A stretch of 34,239 nucleotides of DNA, taken from positions 1 through 34,239 of the forward strand of contig QWRJ01000002.1 in assembly GCA_003670475.1 (NCBI GenBank), given 5' to 3'. Below, in pieces: positions 23,790-32,111 of this stretch (position 1 is the first letter of the stretch; every line of letters starts with the position of its first letter). The DNA is from Candidatus Limnocylindrus primus (GTDB taxonomy: Bacteria > Chloroflexota > Limnocylindria > Limnocylindrales > Limnocylindraceae). The position numbers were made by a program, and so were the translations under genes. Below the pieces are notes generated by a model. It did no database searches. It saw only the letters and a list, made by a program, of their open reading frames with translations, and had not been told where the DNA came from.

Positions 23790-25054
23790 GCCGCGAGCTT
23801 CCTGTGGTGCCACGACCGGCCGCGGATCGACCTGATCTACTGCGCCCAACGCGACGCAGCACTCCATCGGTGAGCATCGGCGGAGTGCTTGTTGGTGCAG
23901 CGCACCCGATCGTCGTGCAGTCAATGACGAATACCGACACCGCCGACGCGGTTGGTACGGCGGCTCAGGTTGCACACCTCGCGCGTGGAGGGAGTCAGAT
24001 CGTCCGCATTACGGTGAATCACGAAGCGGCGGCGGCGGCGGTACCCGAGATTGTGCAACGCGTTGCCGATGAAGGTTTGCAGGTGCCAATCGTTGGCGAT
24101 TTCCACTACAACGGGCATAAGCTCCTCGCCGCCTTCCCCGAGGCAGCTGGAGCACTTGCAAAGTACCGCATCAATCCGGGGAATGTTGGGACGAAGCGGC
24201 GCGATGAGAACTTCCAGACCATCGTCAAGATTGCGAACGACAACGCGAAACCTGTACGCATTGGCGTGAACTGGGGCTCACTTGATCAGGATCTATTGAC
24301 CCTCCTGATGGAAGAGAATGCGAAGGCGCCGCAGCCAGCGAGCGCGCGCGCCGTGACGATGGAGGCGATTGTGCGCAGCGCGCTGCAGTCAGCGGAGCTC
24401 GCCGAATCGACTGGGATGCCGCACGATCACATCCTCCTCTCCGCCAAGACCTCCAATGTCCGCGACCTTATCGACGTCTATCGCGAGCTTGGATCGCGCT
24501 GTGACTACCCGTTGCACCTCGGCCTTACAGAGGCGGGGATGGGGATGAAGGGGATCGTGGCCACAACTGCGGCGCTTGCCAATCTGCTGAACGAGGGGAT
24601 CGGCGACACGATCCGCGTCTCGCGCACCCCAGAGCCAGGTGCCGACCGCGCACTTGAGGTGGAGGTTGCACAGCAGATCCTCCAGTCACTCGGCCTTCGC
24701 GCCTTTGCGCCGCAGGTCACCTCGTGCCCAGGGTGCGGCCGCACCACCAGCGTCTTCTTCCAGGAGATGGCGCAAGAGATCCAGAACTACCTGAAGGCGC
24801 AGATGCCGAGCTGGCGTGAGCGCCATCCGGGCGTTGAGAGCATGGAGGTGGCGGTGATGGGCTGCGTGGTGAATGGCCCTGGCGAGTCGAAGCACGCCAA
24901 CCTTGGCATCAGCCTCCCTGGCACCTTTGAGGAGCCGGTCGCCCCAGTCTTCCAGGACGGCGCCCTGCTCACCACCCTGCGTGGGGAGCGCATCGTGGCT
25001 GAGTTCACGGAGATCCTCGAGCGCTACGTGCAGGGGCACTACCCGAGCCGATAG
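23786..25054 (+). CDS. ispG: 4-hydroxy-3-methylbut-2-enyl diphosphate synthase
   Basis: IspG (GcpE) reductively opens MEcPP to HMBPP with a [4Fe-4S] cluster, the penultimate MEP-pathway step. The 422-residue protein is the longer variant. N-terminal barrel segments include [39 protein letters not shown] and [11 protein letters not shown]. The C-terminal cluster-binding residues are C314 and C317 (SCPGCGRTT) and C360 with E367 ([10 protein letters not shown]). The first ~25 residues are variable. GTG 23786 overlaps rseP. The gene ends this transcription unit; a terminator-like hairpin stands 50 bases downstream, beyond the nusA promoter. Confidence 0.97.
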   Translation: MSRELPVVPRPAADRPDLLRPTRRSTPSVSIGGVLVGAAHPIVVQSMTNTDTADAVGTAAQVAHLARGGSQIVRITVNHEAAAAAVPEIVQRVADEGLQVPIVGDFHYNGHKLLAAFPEAAGALAKYRINPGNVGTKRRDENFQTIVKIANDNAKPVRIGVNWGSLDQDLLTLLMEENAKAPQPASARAVTMEAIVRSALQSAELAESTGMPHDHILLSAKTSNVRDLIDVYRELGSRCDYPLHLGLTEAGMGMKGIVATTAALANLLNEGIGDTIRVSRTPEPGADRALEVEVAQQILQSLGLRAFAPQVTSCPGCGRTTSVFFQEMAQEIQNYLKAQMPSWRERHPGVESMEVAVMGCVVNGPGESKHANLGISLPGTFEEPVAPVFQDGALLTTLRGERIVAEFTEILERYVQGHYPSR

Positions 25055-25068
25055 CCCTCTGGCGGGCG

Positions 25069-25077
25069 TGCTATGAT
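25069..25077 (+). promoter_or_regulatory. Extended -10 promoter for the nusA-infB operon
   Basis: TGCTATGAT is an excellent extended -10 element just after the ispG stop and 89 bases before the nusA ATG. No clear -35 is present, which extended -10 promoters can tolerate. Transcription would start near 25084, upstream of the terminator hairpin. Confidence 0.6.
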
Positions 25078-25103
25078 CTTGGGGATAACGGCCGCCGAAC
25101 GAT

Positions 25104-25132
25104 AGACGTGGGTGACCCCCGCGTCTTTTTTT
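25104..25132 (+). terminator. Intrinsic terminator in the nusA leader
   Basis: A nine-pair stem, AGACGTGGG with CCCGCGTCT (one T-G wobble), encloses loop TGACC and is followed by seven T residues (25126-25132). It is the only textbook intrinsic terminator in the window. It lies after ispG but also downstream of the nusA promoter, so it may both end the ispG transcript and act as an attenuator for nusA. Confidence 0.85.
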
Positions 25133-25165
25133 ATCGGGGCTGCCAAGTGTGAAGGGAGGCCTGAA

Positions 25166-26251
25166 ATGAGCAAGGAGCTTGTTGGCGCCCTCGTACAGTT
25201 GGGGGCAGAGCGGGGGATCGACCGCGAGAGCGTGCTTCAGGCGGCCGAAGAGGCGTACGCCGTTGCCCTCAACCGCCGCCACAGTTCAGCTGATATCCAC
25301 GTCCGACTCGACCCTGAGACGGGATCGATGCGGGTCTTCCGCGCGCGTCGCGTCGTTGAAGAGGTGCTCGTACCTGGTGCCGAATGGACCCTTGCAGAGG
25401 CGCAGGTAGAGCACCCTGAAACGGCGGTTGGCGCCCTGATTGAGACCGAAGAGATGAACGGCGACATGGGGCGCATCGTGGCGGCGCAGGCGCGCCAGAC
25501 GCTCCAGGCGCGACTTGTGCAGATCCAGCGCGACCAGGTGATGCGCTCCTTCGCTGAGCGCGAAGGGGAGATCCTCACCGGCGTAGTGATGCGTGTGGAC
25601 CGTCGCAACCTCGTGCTTGATGTGGGGCGTGCTGAGGCATACCTCCCGTCAACCGAGCTCTCACCACTCGACACCTTCCGCATTGGGGAGAACGTCAAGG
25701 CGCTCCTTCTTGAGGTTCGCACTACCGTGCGTGGCCCAGAGATCCTCCTGACGCGCTCACATAAGAACTTCGTCAAGAAGCTCTTTGAGCTTGAGGTGCC
25801 AGAGATTGGCACCGGTCTCGTTGAGATCAGCTCGATTGCACGTGAGCCAGGGCACCGCAGCAAGGTGATCGTCACTGCGCATCAGGTTGGGCTTGATCCC
25901 GTTGGCACCGTTGTTGGGCAGCGCGGCGCGCGCGTCCAGGCGGTGGTTGAGGAGCTTGGCGGCGAAAAGGTAGACATCATCGCCTTCGCAGATGATCCGG
26001 CTGAGATGATCGGCCGCGCACTCTCGCCAGCGCCAGTGATCTCCGTAGTAGTGGATGAAGTGGCGAAGGCTGCCGTTGTCACCGTCCCTGAGCATGCCCT
26101 CTCCTTGGCGATCGGCCGTGAGGGGCAGAATGCACGACTTGCCGCTCGCCTCACCGGCTATCGCATTGATATTGCAAGCGACGGATCTGGCACTCCACCT
26201 GCCGCAGAACCGATTGACGGTGAAGCGGTTGCAGTAGAGGGCGAGGCATAG
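25166..26251 (+). CDS. nusA: Transcription termination/antitermination protein NusA
   Basis: NusA binds RNA polymerase near the exit channel and stimulates pausing, termination and rRNA antitermination. The 361-residue protein has the N-terminal RNAP-binding domain (about 1-125), S1 domain (about 131-200; GVVMRVDRRNLVLDVGRAEA), KH1 (GTVVGQRGARVQAVVEELGGEKVDI) and KH2 (LAIGREGQNARLAARLTGYRIDI); no C-terminal acidic repeats. ATG 25166 follows GGGAGG at 25154-25159; the frame to 25112 crosses the terminator and is not conserved. The usual upstream partner rimP is absent. The leader terminator suggests autogenous control. ylxR follows with an unusual start. Confidence 0.96.
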   Translation: MSKELVGALVQLGAERGIDRESVLQAAEEAYAVALNRRHSSADIHVRLDPETGSMRVFRARRVVEEVLVPGAEWTLAEAQVEHPETAVGALIETEEMNGDMGRIVAAQARQTLQARLVQIQRDQVMRSFAEREGEILTGVVMRVDRRNLVLDVGRAEAYLPSTELSPLDTFRIGENVKALLLEVRTTVRGPEILLTRSHKNFVKKLFELEVPEIGTGLVEISSIAREPGHRSKVIVTAHQVGLDPVGTVVGQRGARVQAVVEELGGEKVDIIAFADDPAEMIGRALSPAPVISVVVDEVAKAAVVTVPEHALSLAIGREGQNARLAARLTGYRIDIASDGSGTPPAAEPIDGEAVAVEGEA

Positions 26252-26261
26252 CACGCGCACT

Positions 26262-26513
26262 CTGTCAGAGCGCACCTGTGTGCTCTGCAAGTGGCGGGGT
26301 GATTCGCGACTAATGTTGCGCATCAGCCGCCAGCCCTCAGGCGAAATCGTCGCTGGAGGAGTTGGAGGTCGAGGCGTTTGGATCTGCGCAGCGCGGGATG
26401 CAGCGCATGAGACAGATCTCCGCGCCGCGGTGAGTCGTGGTCTACGCGGTGAAGTGAAGCGTGAAGAGGTTGATCTGATTGAACAGGCGCGTCGCGCCTG
26501 GGTAGAGAAGTAG
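26262..26513 (+). CDS. ylxR: YlxR/DUF448 family protein (non-canonical start proposed)
   Basis: YlxR is a small, probably RNA-binding protein encoded between nusA and infB in many bacteria. The family N-terminal signature, xRTCVGCRxxxP...LLRI, appears here as SERTCVLCKWRGDSRLMLRI. It is followed by GVGGRGVWICAARDAA, which holds the third conserved Cys, and RAAVSRGL. The first conventional in-frame start is GTG 26280, which would remove the conserved RTC. No ATG, GTG or TTG exists between it and the in-frame stop at 26235-26237. I propose CTG 26262, giving 83 residues; this is inference. No Shine-Dalgarno is well placed. infB follows after 13 bases. Confidence 0.72.
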   Translation: MSERTCVLCKWRGDSRLMLRISRQPSGEIVAGGVGGRGVWICAARDAAHETDLRAAVSRGLRGEVKREEVDLIEQARRAWVEK

Positions 26514-26526
26514 GAAGGAGGGGAGC

Positions 26527-28404
26527 ATGACGAAGCAGCGAAAGAGCGTGCGCCCCGTACGTCCAGACCGCGCCGATCCTGCGCCGCGCCCACCGAAGCC
26601 ACTACAGGTGCATGAGACGGGAGTACTCGTGCTCCCCCCGTCAATGACCGTGGGTGAGCTCGCTCAGATTCTTAAGGTAAACCCGGCCGACATCATCAAT
26701 CCGCTGATCCGGAGCGGTGTCTTCGCAACCATGAACCAGGGGATTGACCGCGAGACCGCATCACTGATCGCAACGGAACTCGGTTTCACCGTTGCTGAGC
26801 CTGAGCCGGAAGAGGCGGAGGCTGCACCTGAAGAGGTCGTCGAAGCCCTCCCAGCGGCGACGAAGGAGATTCTCTTTGAAGAGCGCGTCGGCGCCAAGCT
26901 TGAGACGCGTGCGCCGATCGTCACGGTGATGGGTCACGTTGACCACGGCAAGACGAGCCTGCTGGACGCACTGCGCAAGACGACGGTCGCCGCAGGTGAG
27001 CGCGGTGGCATCACGCAGCACCTCGGTGCGAGCCGGGTGAAGCGTGGTGATCGCAGCATCCTCTTCCTTGATACCCCTGGACATGAGGCCTTCACCGCCA
27101 TGCGGGCACGTGGTGCGCGTGTCACCGATATCGCGATCATCGTGGTTGCCGCCGATGACGGCGTGATGCCTCAGACGAAAGAGGCGATCAGCCACGCTCG
27201 TGCCGCGAACGTCCCGAGCATCATCGCCCTGAACAAGGTCGATAAGCCTGACGCCAACCCTGACCGCGTCAAGACGGAACTCGCTGAGTCAAACGTGGTG
27301 ATCGAGGCATACGGTGGCGACGTGCCGCTCGTTGCCGTCTCCGCCCGGACTGGCGCTGGGCTCGATGACCTTCTCGACATGATCCTCCTCGTCGCTGATC
27401 TTGGCGACTACAAGGCCGATCCAACCCGACCAGCAATCGGTACCGTCATCGAGGCGCAGCGCGACAAGGGTCGCGGTCCGATCGCCACAGTGATCGTCCA
27501 GACCGGCACCCTCCGCATCGGCGACGCGGTCGTTGCTGGGGCGATCTCTGGAAAGGTGCGCTCGCTTGAGACGACGGACGGGGCACGCGTGAAGCTTTCT
27601 GGGCCCTCCACCGCAGTCGTGATCTCTGGCCTCCCGGAGGTGCCATCGAGCGGCGATGTCTTCCGCGTTGCGACGGATGAGCGTGAGGCACGCGACATGG
27701 CGGAGAGCGCGAAGAACGAAGCGACTGCGGCCCGAGATGGTGGCGGCCGCGCCACGATGGAAGAGCTGTATCGACGCATTCAATCTGGTGCCGGCAAAGA
27801 GGTTCGCGTCATCCTCAAGTCGGACGTTGCCGGTTCACTTGGCGCTATTGAGCATCAACTCGAAAAGTTGCAGAGCGACGAGGTTCGCATCAACGTTTTG
27901 ATGTCCGCCGCTGGTGAGATCACCGAGAACGATATTCTCCTCGCCAGCGCATCGGATGCGATCGTGCTTGGCTTCACCACCACGTTGACTCCAGGTGCGC
28001 GCCGCATGGCGGATAACGAGAAGGTGGACGTGCGCCTCTACGAGATCATCTATGAGCTTGCTGACGATATGAAGGCGGCAATCGAGGGGATGCTTGACCC
28101 TGAGAAGTCCGAGACGATTGATGGCCGCGCCGAAGTGAAGCAGATCTTCCCAGGGAAGGGCTTCGTCATCGCCGGCTGCGTTGTTCGTGAGGGTCGCGTG
28201 ACGCGCGGATCAAAGGTTCGACTGATGCGCGGTGGCAACGTTGTTGCAACGGATGTTGTTGAATCCCTCCGACGCTTCCGCGACGATGTTCGCGAGGTGA
28301 AAGAGGGGCAGGAGTGCGGCATCGGACTTGGCCCAACGATCACGATCCAGGAGGGTGACATCCTGGAGATCCTTGGGGAGCAGTCCACGCGAAGGACGCT
28401 CTAA
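26527..28404 (+). CDS. infB: Translation initiation factor IF-2
   Basis: IF-2 is the GTPase that brings fMet-tRNA to the 30S subunit and promotes subunit joining. The 625-residue protein is a short-N-terminal form. An IF2_N module ([20 protein letters not shown]) lies at about 39-60. The G domain has [13 protein letters not shown] (G1, residues 135-147), [27 protein letters not shown] and NKVDKP. Domains II-IV follow, including [16 protein letters not shown] in the fMet-tRNA-binding part. A strong AAGGAGGG site precedes ATG 26527. The stop shares one base with rbfA (TAATG). Confidence 0.98.
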   Translation: MTKQRKSVRPVRPDRADPAPRPPKPLQVHETGVLVLPPSMTVGELAQILKVNPADIINPLIRSGVFATMNQGIDRETASLIATELGFTVAEPEPEEAEAAPEEVVEALPAATKEILFEERVGAKLETRAPIVTVMGHVDHGKTSLLDALRKTTVAAGERGGITQHLGASRVKRGDRSILFLDTPGHEAFTAMRARGARVTDIAIIVVAADDGVMPQTKEAISHARAANVPSIIALNKVDKPDANPDRVKTELAESNVVIEAYGGDVPLVAVSARTGAGLDDLLDMILLVADLGDYKADPTRPAIGTVIEAQRDKGRGPIATVIVQTGTLRIGDAVVAGAISGKVRSLETTDGARVKLSGPSTAVVISGLPEVPSSGDVFRVATDEREARDMAESAKNEATAARDGGGRATMEELYRRIQSGAGKEVRVILKSDVAGSLGAIEHQLEKLQSDEVRINVLMSAAGEITENDILLASASDAIVLGFTTTLTPGARRMADNEKVDVRLYEIIYELADDMKAAIEGMLDPEKSETIDGRAEVKQIFPGKGFVIAGCVVREGRVTRGSKVRLMRGGNVVATDVVESLRRFRDDVREVKEGQECGIGLGPTITIQEGDILEILGEQSTRRTL

Positions 28405-28811
28405 TGAGCGAGCGCATGCCGCGCGTAGACGAGCTGCTCCGCGAGGAGATCAGCACGCACCTCTCGCGCTCCATTAGCGATCCACGCCTAGGGTTCGTCA
28501 CCGTCGTTGGAGTTGAGACATCGCCAGATCTACGCCATGCGAAGGTCTACGTCAGCATGATCGGAAGCGATGAGCAGCGCGCAGCGTCACTCACGGCGCT
28601 ACGCAGTGCAACGCCATACCTACGCACCGTGATTTCGAAGGGGCTCCGCATTCGTCGTGTGCCAGCACTCCACTTTGAGCTTGATGCGGCGGGGGAGCGT
28701 GGCACCCGAATCCAGCAGCTGCTCGGCAGCCTGGAGCAGGGGCGCAACCTTCCCGACGAAGGCCTCGCGCCACTCCCTAGCCCTGGCGCACCAAAAGAGG
28801 AGCCGGTATGA
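28404..28811 (+). CDS. rbfA: Ribosome-binding factor A
   Basis: RbfA binds immature 30S subunits and assists 16S rRNA 5' end processing and cold adaptation. The 135-residue protein has the type II KH-like fold pattern: RVDELLREEISTHLSRSISDPRLGFVTV, then LRHAKVYVSMIG and GLRIRRVPALHFELD. A Pro-rich C-terminal tail is variable. The start overlaps infB by one base, and the stop overlaps the following DHH gene by four, so it is translationally coupled in the infB-rbfA-nrnA-truB order. Confidence 0.95.
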   Translation: MSERMPRVDELLREEISTHLSRSISDPRLGFVTVVGVETSPDLRHAKVYVSMIGSDEQRAASLTALRSATPYLRTVISKGLRIRRVPALHFELDAAGERGTRIQQLLGSLEQGRNLPDEGLAPLPSPGAPKEEPV

Positions 28812-29851
28812 GCGCCGTCGATCGAGCTGCAGCACTGCGTTCTGAGGCGAACGCCTCCGTCCCCGCAGCACTCATTGCGCTGCTCCGCAGCGTCAAACGG
28901 ATCTGGGTTGTCCCGCACGAGCGACCCGACGGCGATGCGCTCGGTGCAGCACTCGGGCTTCAGGGGATCCTTGCGCAGCGTGGCGTTGAGGTTGCCGTTC
29001 TCTGCTCAGAGGTTCCGCCAAAGGTGTACGAGGTCATCCCAACACTTGATCGCGTGTTGCTCAGCCCACCGGACTGGACCCCAGACGCGGTGATCCTTGT
29101 TGACTGTGGGGATACCAGGCGGGCTGGGAGTGTTGGGGCTCTAGTCCAGGAGCTGCCATCTAGCGTGCAGCGCGCAACGATTGATCACCACGTCTCTAAC
29201 ACCAGCGCGAGCCCGCTTGAGTGGATCGACCCGAAGGCGGCGGCGACCTGCGAGATGGTTTCGCTGATCGGCGTTGCACTTGAGGCGGATCTTGCAGTTG
29301 ATGGTGGGGCGCTCGCGACAACTCTCGCGACGGGGGTGATCATGGATACCGCCACCTTCCAGCACAACAACACCACCCCTCGAACGCTCCAGGTTGCTGG
29401 GCTCCTCCTCGCCGCAGGGGCACCAATCAGCGAGATCTCCCGCCGTCTCTATCGCGCCAAGCCCTTCACGCAGGTGCAGCTTCATGCCCGCGTGCTTGAC
29501 CGGGTGGAGCATGCAGATAGCGGGAAGACCGTCTGGGCGGCGATGCTCCGCTCAGATCTCGCCGCCTCTGGGGCAACGGTGGAGGAGAGCGAAGGGATCG
29601 TGGACACGCTGGCTCAAATCAATGAAGCGGACGTTGCCCTCTTTTTCAAGGAGGAGAGTGCGAGCGAGACACGACTATCTATTCGCACAAAAGAGAGTGG
29701 TCTCGATGCAACAGCGATCGCCGCAGCCTTCTCTGGTGGCGGTCATGCACGTGCGGCTGGGGCGAGCATCCCAAGTCCACTTGACACCGCAGTTGCGGCC
29801 GTCTTGCGATGTGTCACCTCACTTCGCGCGGAGCGCGGCGAAGCGAGCTGA
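28808..29851 (+). CDS. nrnA: DHH-family phosphoesterase, NrnA-like oligoribonuclease
   Basis: NrnA-type enzymes degrade nanoRNAs and in many species also dephosphorylate pAp. The 347-residue protein shows the DHH signatures: PHERPDGDALGAALG (His37, Asp41, Asp43), ILVDCGDT (Asp99), ATIDHHVSNT (DHH at 126-128) and the ATGVIMDTATFQ segment. The DHHA1 substrate domain ends with SGGGHARAAGAS. The gene lies in the standard place between rbfA and truB, overlapping rbfA by four bases. The symbol rests on family and context; exact substrates (nanoRNA versus pAp or cyclic dinucleotides) cannot be separated by eye. Confidence 0.9.
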   Translation: MSAVDRAAALRSEANASVPAALIALLRSVKRIWVVPHERPDGDALGAALGLQGILAQRGVEVAVLCSEVPPKVYEVIPTLDRVLLSPPDWTPDAVILVDCGDTRRAGSVGALVQELPSSVQRATIDHHVSNTSASPLEWIDPKAAATCEMVSLIGVALEADLAVDGGALATTLATGVIMDTATFQHNNTTPRTLQVAGLLLAAGAPISEISRRLYRAKPFTQVQLHARVLDRVEHADSGKTVWAAMLRSDLAASGATVEESEGIVDTLAQINEADVALFFKEESASETRLSIRTKESGLDATAIAAAFSGGGHARAAGASIPSPLDTAVAAVLRCVTSLRAERGEAS

Positions 29852-29854
29852 GTC

Positions 29855-30817
29855 GTGGCACGGCGGCGACCGAGCACCCTAGGGATTGATGGCATCCTGC
29901 TTCTTGATAAGTCGAACGGCCCAACAAGTCACGATGTTGTAGCTAAGGTGCGCCGACTCGCCGGCCAGCCACGCATTGGGCATGGCGGAACGCTTGATCC
30001 ATTTGCAACGGGCCTCCTCGTCTTGGTCTTAGGGCGTGCCACGCGCCTCGCCGCGCTCCATCAAGGTGGCGCAAAGCGGTATGAGGCGACCTTCTCCTTT
30101 GGTGGCGCAACAACAACAGATGATCTTGATGGGGAGAAGATTCTGAGCAGCGGTCCCGCTGCAACCCGAGAGCGCGTTGAAGCGCTGCTCCCGCGCTTCC
30201 GTGGTGCGCTTGAACAGGTGCCCCCGAGCCACTCAGCGAAGCGCACGGACGGTGTGCGCGCCTATGAGCGCGCGCGCGCAGGGGAGATCGTGGAGCTTGC
30301 ACCACGTGCTGTTGAGGTAACGCGCTTTGAGGTCACGTCGTGGGACGAGAGCCATCCAGAGGAGCCGCTGATGGGCGCGCTGCTTGATGTGAGTTCGGGA
30401 ACCTACATCCGCGCGATTGCGCGAGATCTTGGTGCCGCTCTCGGTTGCGGCGCACACCTTGTTGCGCTGCGCCGTATCGGATCGGGGCCATTCAACGTTG
30501 CGCAGGCACACACGATGGAGGCGGTTGCTGAAGCGTCACTTGGTGGATCGCTTACGCGTCTGCTTCTGCCGCTCGATGCTGGCATTGAAGCGATCCCAGC
30601 AATCACGCTGGGAGAGCTCGGCACAGATCTTCTCCGTGACGGTGCCGCAATCCCAGATGTGCTCCTAAATGAACATCTGTCCGTCTCTGTTGGGGAGCAG
30701 GTGCGACTGATTGCTGAGGGTGTGCTTGTGGCACTCGGTCGACGCACCGAGACTGGCGTGCAGCCGGAGCGTGTCTTCATCACCCCGAATGCGGCGCCAC
30801 CTGTGAAGGGCGCATGA
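29855..30817 (+). CDS. truB: tRNA pseudouridine(55) synthase TruB
   Basis: TruB converts U55 to pseudouridine in the T arm of tRNAs and aids tRNA folding. The 320-residue protein has GILLLDKSNGPTSHDVVAKV and the catalytic-Asp motif GHGGTLDPFATGLLVL (Asp48), then RYEATFSFGGATTTDD, RGALEQVPPSHSAKRTDGVR and SGTYIRAIARDLGAALG. The family lysine-proline in LDKPxGxTS is DKSNGPTS, a mild change. GTG 29855 lies three bases after the nrnA stop, and the stop overlaps ribF. Confidence 0.96.
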   Translation: MARRRPSTLGIDGILLLDKSNGPTSHDVVAKVRRLAGQPRIGHGGTLDPFATGLLVLVLGRATRLAALHQGGAKRYEATFSFGGATTTDDLDGEKILSSGPAATRERVEALLPRFRGALEQVPPSHSAKRTDGVRAYERARAGEIVELAPRAVEVTRFEVTSWDESHPEEPLMGALLDVSSGTYIRAIARDLGAALGCGAHLVALRRIGSGPFNVAQAHTMEAVAEASLGGSLTRLLLPLDAGIEAIPAITLGELGTDLLRDGAAIPDVLLNEHLSVSVGEQVRLIAEGVLVALGRRTETGVQPERVFITPNAAPPVKGA

Positions 30818-31704
30818 TGCCGCGCGCTGCTGAGGGATCGAAGCGCATGATCGGCTGGGAGGGGCTCGCAGGCGACGAACTCGTCACGGCGAGAGAGCGC
30901 GGTGCGGTGGTCACGATCGGCGTCTTTGATGGCCTTCATCGTGGACATCTTCGCCTCCTCGCTGCAGCTGAGCGGCTGGCGCTCTCTGCTGGCCTTACGC
31001 GCGTCCATTTAGGCTTTGATCCACATCCGGATCTTCTCTTGCGCGGTTCAACACCGCTCAGGCTTCTTGACCCGATTGAGTTTGAGATGCGACTCGCTGG
31101 TGCTGGCGTTGAACACTGGTGCGATCTCCCATTTGACGAAGCGATGCGTGACACCCCGTGGGGGGAGTTCCTTGAACGCGTCGTGGATCTGACCGGAGCG
31201 AAAAGCTTCGTGCTCTCTCCCGAGAGCGCCTTCGGGCGCAACCGTGAAGGGCGACTCGACCGCGTCCGGGCCTGGGGGGCGGGGCGGGGGATCCAGGTGC
31301 ATCCGGTGAGTGAGGCGCGCACCGGTGGCGAGAAGATCAGCAGCACAAGTATTCGCGCGGCAATCGCCTCCGGGGAGCTCTCCACTGCGGCACGGGCGCT
31401 CGGGCGACCCCACGCCATCGTGGCGCACGCGTTAGGGGGAGGTGGGACCAGCGCGACTGGAGCCCTCACCCTTGAGGCCGAGGGGTTCGCCCTCCCCCCA
31501 GAGGGGGAGTACCAACTCCGCGTTGGGTTCGCCGCCCACCTCACGGGGCGTCTCCCGCTCACAGGACGCCTGATGCGGGGTCACCTCGACCCAGTGGCGG
31601 GGAGGCTCCAGATCGCCCCTGAGGGGCTCCAGCGCCTCCCTGAGGGGGGAGGACGCCTCAGGGCTGCCCTCCTCGGGCGCCTCGCTGGACGGAGTGGGCG
31701 CTGA
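30814..31704 (+). CDS. ribF: RibF-like FAD synthetase; riboflavin kinase domain degenerate
   Basis: RibF normally has an N-terminal FMN adenylyltransferase domain and a C-terminal riboflavin kinase domain. The N-terminal domain is intact: TIGVFDGLHRGHL (residues 34-46), FDPHPDLLL, PESAFGRNREGRL and ISSTSIRAAIASGE. After RALGRPHAI (about residue 195), where the kinase domain should start, the family FPTAN motif and the later catalytic Glu region are absent. Instead there are ~100 residues rich in Gly, Leu and Arg, with several GC-rich inverted repeats in the DNA. The protein may therefore make FAD from FMN but not FMN from riboflavin. ATG 30814 overlaps truB and has GAAGGG upstream. The degeneration is inferred by eye, not by alignment. 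Confidence 0.85.
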   Translation: MMPRAAEGSKRMIGWEGLAGDELVTARERGAVVTIGVFDGLHRGHLRLLAAAERLALSAGLTRVHLGFDPHPDLLLRGSTPLRLLDPIEFEMRLAGAGVEHWCDLPFDEAMRDTPWGEFLERVVDLTGAKSFVLSPESAFGRNREGRLDRVRAWGAGRGIQVHPVSEARTGGEKISSTSIRAAIASGELSTAARALGRPHAIVAHALGGGGTSATGALTLEAEGFALPPEGEYQLRVGFAAHLTGRLPLTGRLMRGHLDPVAGRLQIAPEGLQRLPEGGGRLRAALLGRLAGRSGR

Positions 31705-31714
31705 TTGCTACGCT
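31686..31714 (+). promoter_or_regulatory. Promoter for rpsO-pnp
   Basis: A -35-like TGGACG (31686-31691) and an extended -10 TGCTACGCT (31706-31714; -10 hexamer 31709-31714) are separated by 17 bases. The site overlaps the ribF stop and would give a leader of ~65 bases before rpsO. Of the promoters proposed in this window, it has the best -35/-10 pairing. Confidence 0.5.
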
Positions 31715-31785
31715 TCACGCATCCAAGAGAGATGTAAGTAGATGACGGGGCGACCTTGGAGTCCCCCAGACAGGAGAGAGAACCC

Positions 31786-32055
31786 TTGCCGCTAGACCGA
31801 ACGACCACGGAGCGCATCGTTGCCGCAAACGGGCGACACGCTCAGGACACCGGCTCTGCCGAGGTCCAGATCGCACTCCTCACGGAGCGCATTGAGGGGC
31901 TCACAGGGCACCTCCAGACATTTAAGCAGGACAATCACTCGCGCCGCGGGCTCTTGAAGCTCGTCGGCCAGCGACGTCGCCTGCTTACCTTCCTACGACG
32001 CGAGGATGTGGCTCGACACGCTGCACTCACCGAGAAGCTCGGCCTCCGTCGCTAA
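31786..32055 (+). CDS. rpsO: 30S ribosomal protein uS15
   Basis: uS15 is a primary 16S rRNA-binding protein that nucleates the platform and contacts 23S rRNA. I chose TTG 31786 because AGGAGAG sits seven bases upstream and it gives the standard 89-residue length; another TTG at 31756 lacks a site. The sequence follows the family closely: [19 protein letters not shown], then [20 protein letters not shown] and the terminal EKLGLRR. rpsO-pnp is a conserved pair, and S15 often represses its own mRNA; the ~65-base leader would be the place for that here. Confidence 0.95.
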   Translation: MPLDRTTTERIVAANGRHAQDTGSAEVQIALLTERIEGLTGHLQTFKQDNHSRRGLLKLVGQRRRLLTFLRREDVARHAALTEKLGLRR

Positions 32056-32060
32056 CCCCC

Positions 32061-32077
32061 GCTCAGCACCGCTGAGC
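32061..32077 (+). promoter_or_regulatory. Hairpin in the rpsO-pnp gap
   Basis: GCTCAGC at 32061-32067 and GCTGAGC at 32071-32077 form a perfect seven-pair stem around loop ACC, six bases after the rpsO stop. It lacks a T tract, so it is probably an mRNA structure rather than a terminator. Confidence 0.5.
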
Positions 32078-32086
32078 ACCTAGATT

Positions 32087-32111
32087 GGCCGGGCGCCATA
32101 TGGGCGCGGCC
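32087..32111 (+). promoter_or_regulatory. Second hairpin in the rpsO-pnp gap, before pnp
   Basis: GGCC (32087-32090) pairs with GGCC (32108-32111), and GCGCC (32093-32097) pairs with GGCGC (32103-32107), with a two-base bulge and loop ATATG. It ends four bases before the pnp ribosome-binding site GAGGAG (32116-32121). In E. coli an intergenic stem here is cut by RNase III for pnp autoregulation; a similar role is inference. Confidence 0.5.

Noticed and set aside
25112-25165. NusA N-terminal extension from an upstream start at 25112
   Set aside because: It would be translated from within the terminator hairpin and T tract and is not conserved; ATG 25166 has GGGAGG upstream.
31756-31785. Upstream TTG start for rpsO
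   Set aside because: It would add ten non-conserved residues and lacks a ribosome-binding site; TTG 31786 has AGGAGAG and gives the standard length.
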